This document shows positions 38,701 through 46,188 of a stretch of 64,000 nucleotides of DNA, piece after piece. Origin of the DNA: Toxonevra muliebris. Lineage: Eukaryota > Arthropoda > Insecta > Diptera > Pallopteridae. Where the stretch lies: positions 59,595,408 through 59,659,407 of the forward strand of contig OY829329.1 of assembly GCA_963691655.1 (NCBI GenBank), read 5' to 3'. The position numbers and the translations under genes are program-made. Numbering within the stretch: position 1 is the first letter of the stretch; every line of letters begins with the position of its first letter. The notes under the pieces are model-generated. The model searched no databases and had not been told where the DNA came from. It saw only the letters and a list, made by a program, of their open reading frames with translations.

Positions 38701-40313
38701 TTTTTTTTGGTACTTTTTTTTTTTTGTATGTATATTTTGTTTGCTACTATTTCTCATTTAAGGCTTTTTACATATGTACTTACGTCGCTCCATAAAACCA
38801 AAAATTTTATGAAGGTTATTAAATGAAAATGTACAACAACAAAAAGAACATAAATGCGAGGGATACGCGCAATACAGATACAAATATTCCTACATATGTA
38901 TGTATGAATGTACGTTTGAATGTGTTTAAGATACACGCCGTAATAAAAGTCGAAGACGTGAAGAATAAGAAGCAGCAACAACAGCAGCAGACATAAACGA
39001 CGAAGTTTATTTGGGTAAGAAAAAGTTAAGCAAATTGTCTAAGGTCAGGAATTTACTTTTTTCCTTTTTGCTCTGATTTGACTTGGTTTGCTGATTTGAT
39101 TTGTTGGGCTACCTTCTTTTTCCTGGTGATTTTCCCCATAAGTCTCTCTCTCTCTCTCTTGAGTTTATGTTTAATTTTTAAATTTATTTTTTTATTTATT
39201 ATGTATTATCAAAGTTTGGGTGGCATTATTTATGTTATTTTATGAGTCAGCTGTTGCACACAATGCTTAGTTTAAATCAAATTTAAGAAAATATTATGGA
39301 GCTTAACCTAGCGCTTTACAGTTTATGAAGAAAGCCTTAAGTTGCTTTTAGAAGATGAAAAGAGCCAGAGGTTGAAAATTATTGAAACTATAAAACGTCT
39401 GAAGACCCGCGTCGGACCCACAGCGGCCCTCAATTAATTTTTAAAAACTTGAGTTTTTTGGAAAGAAAATTAAAAGTTCTTTAATTTCAATCAAAAAAAT
39501 TACAACCATTTTTTTGATAACGGTACTGTAGCGGATCAGTGTGTAAAAATTGTGTTTTTTTCTTTTTTTGTTAATTTTCAATCGCTCACAATTTTTACAA
39601 AATTTGTCCAAATACACAAAATTTTTAATTTACTCAAACATGATTCCCCATATTTAAAATTTTTTTTTTTTTTTTTTTCGAAGTTTTGCTATGGGGCACC
39701 GATGACCCTAAGAACTTCATTGGAAACTTTCTAAGAACTTTTTTACAACAAAATGGGGGTCGAAGAATTCGAATCAGGACTCGGTTTGGCTCTATTCTTT
39801 CAAATTTCTAATTTCCTTGCGGGTCAAGAAAGGGTTAAGTGAAAAATAACACTAACTTACTTTGTCTATCTTTAAAAAATATCTAATAAAAATGTATAGA
39901 ATAAGTTTATAAAAAAAAAATCCCATTCAAAGTCATAGGGTCACCGGTGACCCATAAAAGTTCAAGCCTTCAGAAGCGCAAAATGTGTTTTAATCAAAAA
40001 TTGTAACAAGAAATTGGGGTCAGACAATACGAATACGGATTCATTTTTGCGCTATCTCTTCTGGTTTCCTTACGGTACCGAAAGGGTTAAATTTTAGACA
40101 AATCAAAGATCATGCTCATGATTCTTAGTAAGAATATTTTACAGCAATATGAATTTATGAAATTTTAAGTAAAGTAACTAAAAATAATAACTTACCATCA
40201 CATGATAGTGTAACATCTGCCAATAGATCCGATTTGAATAGGTTTGAAAACGTTATGGCCAAATTGGACGAATAACTGTTCCATTTTAGACAAAACTGTT
40301 GCTGTGGATCCAT
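20512..40313 (-). CDS. chinmo: chinmo: BTB/POZ and C2H2 zinc-finger transcription factor, six coding exons
   Basis: Six minus-strand exons (118, 218, 710, 160, 247 and 254 nt) join at GT-AG sites into one 569-codon frame ending in TAG at 20512-20514. Residues 1-112 form a BTB/POZ domain starting MDPQQQFCLKWNS, a dimerisation and corepressor-binding module. Residues about 113-484 are a low-complexity linker with a long Gly/Ser tract, a proline/histidine patch and acidic stretches. Residues 490-511 and 518-539 are two C2H2 fingers (C-x2-C-x12-H-x4-H each), followed by an Ala-rich tail. BTB, linker landmarks (QHIESSPLDSPTGRRS, RYENHSPSTTAGNG, IAPADMLNVWNATK) and fingers match my memory of Drosophila Chinmo, about 600 residues. 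Known role: nuclear temporal-identity factor in neuroblasts and mushroom-body neurons, testis stem-cell maintenance, and repressor of metamorphic fate with Broad. Its dosage is set post-transcriptionally in Drosophila. The start context CAAAATGG fits fly initiation. Orthology is by recognition, not a search. Confidence 0.93.
20855..20937. repeat. Imperfect hairpin in chinmo intron 5, family copy 1
   Basis: TGAGAATTGATCTGGG (20867-20882) pairs with CCCCAAATCAATTCTCA (20912-20928), and AATATC (20855-20860) pairs with GATATT (20932-20937). The loop is about 29 nt. The size resembles a miRNA precursor, but a related palindrome at 41397-41507 shares ATATCGTCG and GAGAATTGATTTGG, so a short dispersed palindromic repeat is more likely. 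Confidence 0.6.
21030..21300. repeat. Degenerate minisatellite in chinmo intron 5
   Basis: Words such as TTTTAGTCTGATTTT, TTGGTCTGA and TTGACCTGATTTT recur about every 20-40 bp with variation. On the minus strand it yields a spurious 62-codon Asn/Lys/Arg-rich frame. Confidence 0.7.
21312..21558 (-). CDS. chinmo: chinmo coding exon 5 (linker before zinc fingers)
   Basis: The acceptor CCTCTTAG precedes AATGGCGCTGAAGATCTG (NGAEDL), following exon 4 in phase 0. The exon encodes a Pro/His/Thr-rich patch and then the conserved IAPADMLNVWNATK segment, and ends after GAC G at donor GTAAGT. No single continuous open frame covers this exon, so it is easily missed; it is found by splice sites and conserved residues. 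Confidence 0.9.
21757..21916 (-). CDS. chinmo: chinmo coding exon 4 (acidic linker)
   Basis: The acceptor TTTACAG at 21923-21917 joins in phase 2 to the AG left by exon 3, making a Ser codon. The exon encodes RYENHSPSTTAGNG and runs to an acidic block, NDDERDDNDESID, ending at donor GTGAGT (21756-21751). Reading on past the donor would add residues unlike the family, which supports this boundary. Confidence 0.9.
22002..22711 (-). CDS. chinmo: chinmo coding exon 3 (Gly/Ser-rich linker)
   Basis: The acceptor TTTCAG leads directly into GTGAAAGGACTC (VKGL), which continues exon 2 in phase 0. The exon encodes residues 113-348 plus two bases. Its contents are a Gln/His-rich start, a SPLDSPTGRRS motif that could be phosphorylated, a Gly/Ser/Asn tract of about 90 residues made of many short GGSG-like units, a VPPIYRP segment, and a Ser/Thr-rich end at TMQSERASPQ. 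The GGN codons make long repeat-like open frames on the plus strand that are not genes. Donor is GTTAGG. Confidence 0.92.
22774..22991 (-). CDS. chinmo: chinmo coding exon 2 (rest of BTB domain)
   Basis: The acceptor TTGCAG (22997-22992) precedes GCACAGTATTC, which completes a Gly codon and continues TVFKAHKLILAACSKKF. The exon encodes most of the BTB core (residues 40-112), ending FLKSAENLQ, and stops at donor GTTCGT. This half carries the conserved KAHK..L.ACS and EFMYKGEV motifs of fly BTB-zinc-finger proteins. It is separated from exon 3 by only 62 nt. Confidence 0.93.
23000..27039. other. Intron 1 left part, microsatellites only
   Basis: No conserved coding sequence. A GT microsatellite lies at 25253-25271 and another near 25770-25785. 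CA/CATA tracts occur near 24470-24520 and 26280. A 155-codon plus-strand frame at 24575-25042 has no recognisable features and lies in repeat-like sequence. At 26985-27020 a self-complementary GCCCCTGGAGGGGC hairpin stands out by GC content. Confidence 0.5.
27040..28060. repeat. Degenerate tandem repeat, about 150-bp period
   Basis: Six to seven copies of a unit with landmarks AAATTCGAT, GAGATACTGACTTGAAATTTTG and CTACGCC..CTTTCATAC occur in fixed order (landmark GAGATA near 27080, 27210, 27375, 27550 and 27860). Divergence is high. I recognise this style of GACTTGAAATTTTG repeat as common in insect genomes; the family is not named. Confidence 0.7.
28061..35569. other. Intron 1 middle part, no gene seen
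   Basis: Mostly AT-rich with long T and A runs. GC-richer patches lie at 32880-33520 (includes CCTATAAAT near 32895, a TATA-like word without supporting evidence), 33900-34170 and 34610-34880. None carries a recognisable protein. CA microsatellite near 33690. Confidence 0.45.
35570..36340. mobile_element. 771-bp element with long, internally repetitive terminal inverted repeats
   Basis: The ends read AGACTGGGGGGTAGTTAACT and its inverse. Arms extend about 110 bp on the left (35570-35680) and 145 bp on the right (36195-36340), built from repeated AGTTGAAATGTAGTTGA words; the right arm has one extra subunit. The interior has a diverged direct duplication (about 35812-35850 and 35876-35914) and a CCAAAAGGTCTTTTGG hairpin near 36062. 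No transposase frame. No clear target duplication. Confidence 0.75.
36341..37706. other. Intron 1 segment, no gene seen
   Basis: A local tandem duplication lies at about 36645-36718, two copies of GTCCGTAAAGAGTGTTTATTT followed by AGACTCTAGCC. ACCACTGTGCGGC near 36620 is the inverse of a word near 35055, outside the 771-bp element. Nothing else recognised. Confidence 0.55.
37707..37880. mobile_element. hAT-like MITE (174 bp) with 8-bp target duplication
   Basis: Perfect 10-bp terminal repeats CACTAGCGGA and TCCGCTAGTG are flanked by a perfect 8-bp direct repeat TATATGAA (37699-37706 and 37881-37888). An 8-bp duplication and a CA-starting terminus fit the hAT superfamily. Interior non-coding. 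A matching single end (CACTAGCGGA, then TCCAATTGGGG) lies at 56518. Confidence 0.75.
37881..39689. other. Intron 1 right part, no gene seen
   Basis: AT-rich with microsatellites, including TC near 39140-39160 and TGTATG/CATA tracts near 38140 and 38900. No conserved coding residues. Confidence 0.5.
39690..40090. repeat. Diverged direct duplication, about 250-bp spacing
   Basis: Two units (about 39690-39840 and 39937-40087) share in order a GACCC-containing start, AACAAGAAATTGGGGTC-like and ATTCGAAT/ATACGAAT words, a TTTCC TTRCGG motif and AAAGGGTTAA at the end. They lie 100-500 nt from the chinmo exon 1 donor. Confidence 0.6.
40196..40313 (-). CDS. chinmo: chinmo coding exon 1 (start codon, BTB N-terminus)
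   Basis: This exon encodes residues 1-39 plus the first base of codon 40. It starts at ATG 40313-40311 and ends at a strong GTAAGT donor (bases 40195-40190). It covers the first BTB helix and the segment ending DVTLSCD. The phase-1 end matches the 2-nt start of the next coding exon 17 kb away. Placing an intron inside the BTB domain is a notable structural feature of the gene. Confidence 0.93.
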
Positions 40314-41041
40314 TTTGTGTACCGGGGCTCTTTTCGTTCAATCCAAATCACTTTTCGTCAGAGTGTGTGTGTGTGTGTTTGTGTATATAGAAGTATATTC
40401 CCGCGTTTATAAATTTCTTGCCACTTGTTCGCGTCGTCGTAATTGTATAAAAATTAAAATTTCAATTCAATTTTTTGAATTTTTTTTTGTTTTTTTTCAA
40501 ATTGTCACAAACGAAAAAATCTCAAATCGTCGCCATAAAAAAAGGAATTGCGTTTCTTTGTTTTCTAATTTTTCTTTTCAAAAATTATTTTAATTTTCTT
40601 CTATTTGCTGTTTTTTGAATTTGTTACGCGTCTTCGTCGTTCTTGTTGCTGTTTTTGTTGTCGTCGTTGGTTCCAAATCCAAACAATCCAAATTTTTTAT
40701 GCCAAAATGGAATTTTCGATAATTTTGCAGCATAAATTTTATGCGTTTCTCTTCTCTGAAAATCTTTTGATAATAATGATGCCAAAGGGAATTTTCCAAT
40801 TTTGTTGAATTTTTATTGCTTTTATGCGTTTTTCGCATTTAAGTGATGTTTTTGTTGTTGGTTATTGCGGCGAAGTTGTGGGCGGCGGTCGTTCGACGCT
40901 TCTGCGTATTAATTCCTTGCTAAGCGTGTATAGCTGGAGGGCGCTCTGTAAATTTATCACGGTGTATACTTCTCCTCAGTTTTTATTAGGTTTTCTGTTG
41001 TTAGTTGTAGTAATTTTTATGTACGGCACACACGGCAAATG
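40314..41041 (-). other. chinmo: Putative chinmo 5' leader
   Basis: Upstream of the start codon the minus strand is rich in CAA, AAC and GAC repeats typical of fly 5' UTRs, and runs without an obvious splice site to about 41041. There, TTTTCGTTGCAG (acceptor-like, with a pyrimidine-rich run) could join an upstream non-coding exon. No promoter, TATA box or clear initiator was recognised, so the transcription start is not placed. In Drosophila the chinmo 5' UTR has been reported to mediate translational control. Confidence 0.45.
40590..40838 (-). promoter_or_regulatory. 82-codon upstream ORF in putative chinmo leader
   Basis: ATG at 40838 opens an 82-codon frame ending about 280 nt before the chinmo start. 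The peptide begins MRKTHKSNKNSTK and is Lys/Asn/Thr-rich with no family resemblance. A second, tiny uORF (ATG at 40536, four codons) lies between it and the main start. If transcribed, both could reduce initiation at chinmo. Whether this segment is in the mature mRNA is inferred. Confidence 0.35.
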
Positions 41042-41396
41042 CTGCAACGAAAATGAATAATAAAAATTATTTTATGCAAATTAAAATGATGAACTCAATT
41101 GAATTTGTATTAAAACATCATGGTTTGCTTTGAATATTTTTTTTCTCACAAAAGTGCATTTTTCAATGAAATTCGTTTTTTCAAAGCAAAGTGTATTTTG
41201 TGTGTGTTTATAATTTCAAGTAAAAAGATAAAAATATCTAAACAACAGTAGGCAAAAGGTTGGGAGTTTGTTATACGCAGTAATTTTTGTTTTTATTTTA
41301 TTGCTGTCATGAATGACGATATTATAATTGAATTTTTCAAAATCTTTTGGTGCTTCAAAATTATTACAAATTTTTAGGTTATATCACTACACTGTG

Positions 41397-41507
41397 CTCT
41401 AATGAGCATATCGTCGCCAGAGAATTGATTTGGCGTATAGGCATAGGAAAACTTATACACATACGCCAAATAAATTTTCAGGCGACGATATGCTAAAAAA
41501 ATTAGAG
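41397..41507. repeat. Palindromic repeat, family copy 2 (111 bp)
   Basis: Arms 41404-41438 and 41461-41494 pair over about 34 bp with few mismatches (GAGCATATCGTCGCC with GGCGACGATATGCT; TTGGCGTAT with ATACGCCAA). Outer CTCTAAT and ATTAGAG also pair. It shares core words with the hairpin in intron 5. Confidence 0.7.
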
Positions 41508-41689
41508 TTTTATACGAATAGAGAGCAAGAGAACGCACGAACACAGTTGCATTCAAAGTCTATTAACTTTAGTTGCATTGAACGAGTTTGAAAAGCATTA
41601 ATAAATTAGATATGTATCGTTTGTTCCAACAAAAAAAATAAAAATTGAAATAGTTTGAAATGCACTGTTAAAAGTGTGTATCGTTGGTA

Positions 41690-42256
41690 TTATTATTTAT
41701 TATTATTAGTATTAGAGGAGCCCAACCAGGCAGGCACTGCGACCTAAAAGATCTTTTGTGCCATTCCCCATTTTATGACAAAAGACGTTCGGCTGACCTA
41801 ATAAAAGTCAAGACATCTTTCGTTGAAGAAGATTTCATGTGATCAGCCGTCAAAAACGAATAATCAAAGATTCTTCCTCTGAGCCGAGCCAAGGCCGGAC
41901 ACTCACACAGAATGTGAAGTGTCGTCTCGTCATCTTCCATACATAGACGACATTCTGTCTCATTGGACAGACCTATTTTGCTTAGGTGATATCTGAGCCC
42001 ATGGTGTCCAGACATGTAGCCCACCAATAGCCTAAGGTCAGGTTTGGAATAAGAAATGGGCTGATTTTGGGCAAGCGGAATGGTGAGAGCTTTTGCCTGT
42101 CTTAAACCCGGGATAGAGTTCCAATACTCTAGCCATTTTGCCTTAGACCACTCCTCAACGATAGATTTCGTAGAGGCCCAGCCGATTCCGCAAAACGGAT
42201 CGGGGCCGAAGTGCTTGGTAGATGAACCTTGCCTAGCCAGTTCATCGGCGGCTTCA
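41690..42256 (-). mobile_element. 5'-truncated non-LTR retrotransposon with TAA tail and 13-bp target duplication
   Basis: Perfect 13-bp direct repeats TGTATCGTTGGTA flank the insert (41677-41689 and 42257-42269). The minus-strand 3' end is a TAA-type repeat (41690-41710), like the tails of I-clade elements. The body is the last part of a pol ORF and a short 3' UTR. The insert is in sense with chinmo transcription, in upstream or 5' non-coding DNA. Confidence 0.85.
41773..42256 (-). pseudogene. C-terminal fragment of non-LTR retrotransposon polyprotein
   Basis: A continuous frame of about 160 codons reads HEAADELARQGS (end of the RNase H domain), then a linker (WASTKSIVEEWSKAKWLEYW), and a Cys/His motif CRLCMEDDETTLHILCECPA (C-x2-C..H-x3-C) typical of the C-termini of RNase-H-bearing I/LOA/R1-type elements. 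It ends at TGA/TAG-type stop near 41773. Reverse transcriptase and endonuclease are absent through 5' truncation, so it is dead on arrival, though this remnant frame is undamaged. Confidence 0.85.
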
Positions 42257-42572
42257 TGTATCGTTGGTAAAAGAGTGCATATCTTATTTGTGTTAGTTTT
42301 TCACTAAGTTTCTATCCCTCCAAAAGTAAAACCTAGTTACACAAATTATACCACAGTGGGCTTATGATTTGCAAACCCAAATGTTTAATCTGGTGGCAGG
42401 ATTTCTATTTGAGATGCGCAAAAATCGTATTTTTTTTTTTCTACAAAACTTTACGACTAGTTTCTGATTCAATTGCAAATGTCAACAATTGTTCCGAAGA
42501 CCAATCCAAAATTTCACAGTTCTTTGCAATTAAAGTATAAAAATGTTATAGATTCAGATTATATATTAATTG

Positions 42573-44332
42573 CACAGTCCAACAGCATTCTTGCAACAGA
42601 ATAGTCACTCTATAATCCTGAAAGGGTATGTTGTATAGACCATTTTTGTAAAACAAACTTATAGTCCAGGACGTTTCAGTTTTTTTTACAGTGGGTCAAA
42701 GTTTTCCTATTTTGGTCGAAAGGAGCTGAATACTAAATGCAAAAATTGTTATAAATTGATGTCTAAGGAAAATCTTATTGGTATAGTAGAATTTTACGAC
42801 GGTAATTTCTGTAGAACATATTAACCCTTTAGTTCCTCTTTTTATGAGACAATTTGACCCCCTTTTTGATGAAAACCTGAAAAGTCTTTTCAAATGAGAC
42901 ATTTAAGGATTAATATATTCTACAAAAATATTTGTCAGAAAATTTTACTAGGGGTCACCAAAGACATAAAAGTCATATATATAACGGTTAACGGCTGATA
43001 AAAGGAAATAGCTTTGTACTTCTACGAAATTTGTAATTTACGCAAAACTGGCACGCGCCTGGTATGTGATCTGCGGGTTCAATCCAAGTCATGGACGTAG
43101 AAAATACCAATGTCCTGCCACCGTCTTTATATCAGGTCAATAGCCTATTTTCTCAAGTTGCACATATAATTTTCGGTATGAAAATTTGAGACGAAAATCG
43201 TGTTTCAAAATAATAAAAATATGGTTCTTTAATTACGTACGTATTTTTCTTCGGTTTTGATGATGCGTCCATAAATAATCTGGGTTTATTATGCAAATTC
43301 TTAATTTTCACAAATATTTTGTTTTTTTAAGTCACTACTCACATTATAGCTGGCTGATCACGGAAACCCAGAATATAACTTGCAAGGGAACGTCCCCAGG
43401 TTTCTTACATTAGGATGAAGATTTTTGTGTCGGTTTTCTTTTTTTTTCTAGAATTCGCTACTTGTAGAACCTCTACTTTTCACCCCTAACTTTGAGAGGT
43501 GGAACTACTACCGTTTTTCTACCGATAAAAGAAACACGCGTATGTTCAGTTATGCATTACTGCAGCATTTGCAAAAGCAAAAACGTTCAAAATGTAATAT
43601 TTGATTGCTGGTGAAGCATCACCGCCGCCAAGAAGCATCGATGCAGTAGTCCCTTGCTGTTAAATGCGTTATCAGCAGACAAATACAGCGTTTGGAACGT
43701 TTTTGCTTCTACAAATGTTGCAGTACTGCATAACCGAACATATCCAATATGTCTCTTGTACTTCCGTCTCCTACATTCCAATGTTAGTCAAAATTAATGT
43801 TACAATTATCTAAATGAATTATAATGCTGATTTCACGATATAGTATATTTTATTTCTGTGGGATGGCGGCTATTTCCTTTTAATAACCGTTGACCATTGT
43901 ATATATGACTTTTATGTCTTTGGTGACCCCTAGTGAAATTTTCTGGCTAATATTTTTGTAGAACATATTAATCCTTAAATGTCTCATTTGAAAAGACTTT
44001 TCAGGTTTTCATCAAAAAGGGGGTCAAATTGTCCCATAAAAATAGGAGCTAAAGGGTTAATATGTTCTACAGAAATGACCGTCGTAAAATTCTACTATAC
44101 CACTTCACCAATAAGATTTTTCTCAGACATAAATTTATAACACTTTTTGCACTTACTATTCAGATCTTTTCGTCCAAAATAAGAAAACTTTGACCCACCG
44201 TAAAAAAAAAAAAAACTGAGACGTGCTGGACTATAAGTTTGTTTTACACAAATGGTCTATACAACATACCCTTTCAGAATTATAGGGTGGCTATTCTGTT
44301 GCAGCCAGAAAGTGTTTATTTGTTGGACTGTG
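42573..44332. mobile_element. Foldback-type element, 1760 bp, with 440-467-bp inverted arms
   Basis: The outer ends CACAGTCCAACA and TGTTGGACTGTG are perfect inverses. Arms 42573-43012 and 43866-44332 match over nearly their whole length (for example AGGGTATGTTGTATAGACC with GGTCTATACAACATACCCT), with small indels. The 0.85-kb centre contains a second inverted pair, 43541-43588 with 43695-43742. No transposase frame. Target duplication not clear. Confidence 0.85.
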
Positions 44333-46188
44333 TTATTACTAATCATTTTTCTTTAGCTGTACGTGCACGCAAACAAAAAGCATCAAGAAACTAAAAACTA
44401 AAACTAAGAAGCTGCATGCATAATACAACACAAAGAAATACTCTACTGTGCTGTGATGATGTTTCAAATTTTTCTAACGATTAAACAAATTCGCGGAAAC
44501 GCATCCTTTTAATATCTCAAAAACTCAGTTCAGCTTCATTGTAGGTAAAAACATACAAACATAGTTAAAGGTATCAGCTATAGCTTTGCTGTTTCATATA
44601 CAACTTTTGCAAGGGGGAATGCATCGAAGCAACAACTCAGAGAATAGCAGAAATAACAACAATCACCTGCACTTTCTAAGAAAACCTTAAAAAATTTCGA
44701 TTGGATTTTGAAGCTTAGAGAGCGAACGAACGAACGAAGGAAAGAACGCGACGCGGCGGGTGCACACACTAACATTATATTAATAAAAAAAGAAACATAA
44801 AATATTGTCAAGGTTATTAAGGTATAGAGCGAAGTGAATGAAGGAATGAGAGAGAGAGATAGAAGAGCATTTGCAATACTATCTCAGCTATGTAGTTAGG
44901 AAGATGCAACTGTTATGCCCAATTTTTTCACTTCAGGCTTTTTTTTTTTTGTTTGGTTGATATTCTTTTTTCTTATTTTTTCATTTTTGCATGGGCGGCA
45001 TTTTTATAGATCGAAAATTTTAAGCAGCATAATTCTCAGAATTAAATTGAATATCTTTTTTGCGTTTTTGCAGTTAACATTTTTAGCTGATGCTGCTGGA
45101 ATGACGATGGCGTTTTTTTTTTTTTTTAAGTTGCAATAAATGCTCGATTAGTTTCTAATAAAATAATATCGGAAATGCCAATCTTTTATTGCAATAAATA
45201 TAGAATTACCAGAAATACTATATCATTGCACACTGCATACTTAACAGAAATGTTCGCCGGGGTAAGTTAAAAATTTTCAGGCAACAATGACAATGATGAT
45301 TCAACTCTGTAATTTTGTGGAATTGTTCGAGGTAACCTGTCTATTTTGTACCTCGGTTAGGTAATAGTGGCGGCGAATTGCATTCAACAGATCACATTGA
45401 CTCCATAGAGATATAGTATAAAAGCAAATAAGTTCTATAACTAACAGTTTATTAAAAATTTGTTTGAAATTAAAAAGAAGAGAAAGAGTTATTTTTTTTT
45501 AGCTTCAAGGCACGTAGTCGTTATTATTATTTATTCATGCCACATACAACTGCGTGTGTGCATCAAGATTTTAATTTATGCATTCTGGCGGCCGAAAATC
45601 AACGGTTTCTAAACATCGGTTAGAAACATTTGAAAAGAGAGAAGAATCAGTTATAAAATTCCTTAGAAAATGAAAGCCTTAAGCAAAATATTTCAATATT
45701 TAGAGCGAAATTTCAAGGTTATATATTTTTGTTTTTGGTTCAAGATTCATAACTGAAAGGAGGTGAACATTTGAAATTGAATCGAACTGCATAATTGAAG
45801 AAAATAAGTAGGAATCTACTAAGGCCCGGATTTACAGGATTAGTTAACCAATTCTATGCTATTGACCAATCAATTCAGTCACAGTGAGAGAGAATAGAAG
45901 CAGTTTCAATTAAGAGAGAGTAGAAGCACCTCAATATATCCAGTATGAAGAAACTTATTCCAACGGCTATGACTGGTCAACTGAAAGCGTGAAATATACT
46001 CTTTTCCCCTCTCTTGGCGTAAGTTAGCAAATTTCGAATTTTGATAGGAAAAGTAATTTGTTTATTTGTTTTCATAATGATAAAATCGAAAGTAAAAACT
46101 AGTTTTTGTTTGAAATGAAATGCTAAATATAAAACATGCTTAAAAAAAAAAAAAAAAAAAAATTTGCAATAAAATTAAGTTTTATTTA
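44333..46188. other. Upstream DNA, no gene seen
   Basis: Contains a GA run near 44848-44862 and a GC-rich patch around 44700-44770. No coding block recognised. It ends in a 20-A run just before the mariner element. Confidence 0.5.

Larger units (their letters stand above)
22992..40195 (-). other. chinmo: chinmo intron 1 (17.2 kb)
   Basis: Bounded by GTAAGT at 40195 and TTGCAG at 22992. It contains repeats described separately and otherwise AT-rich sequence. I see no conserved coding block in it. Large 5' introns of developmental regulators often hold enhancers, but I cannot identify any from sequence alone. Confidence 0.9.
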
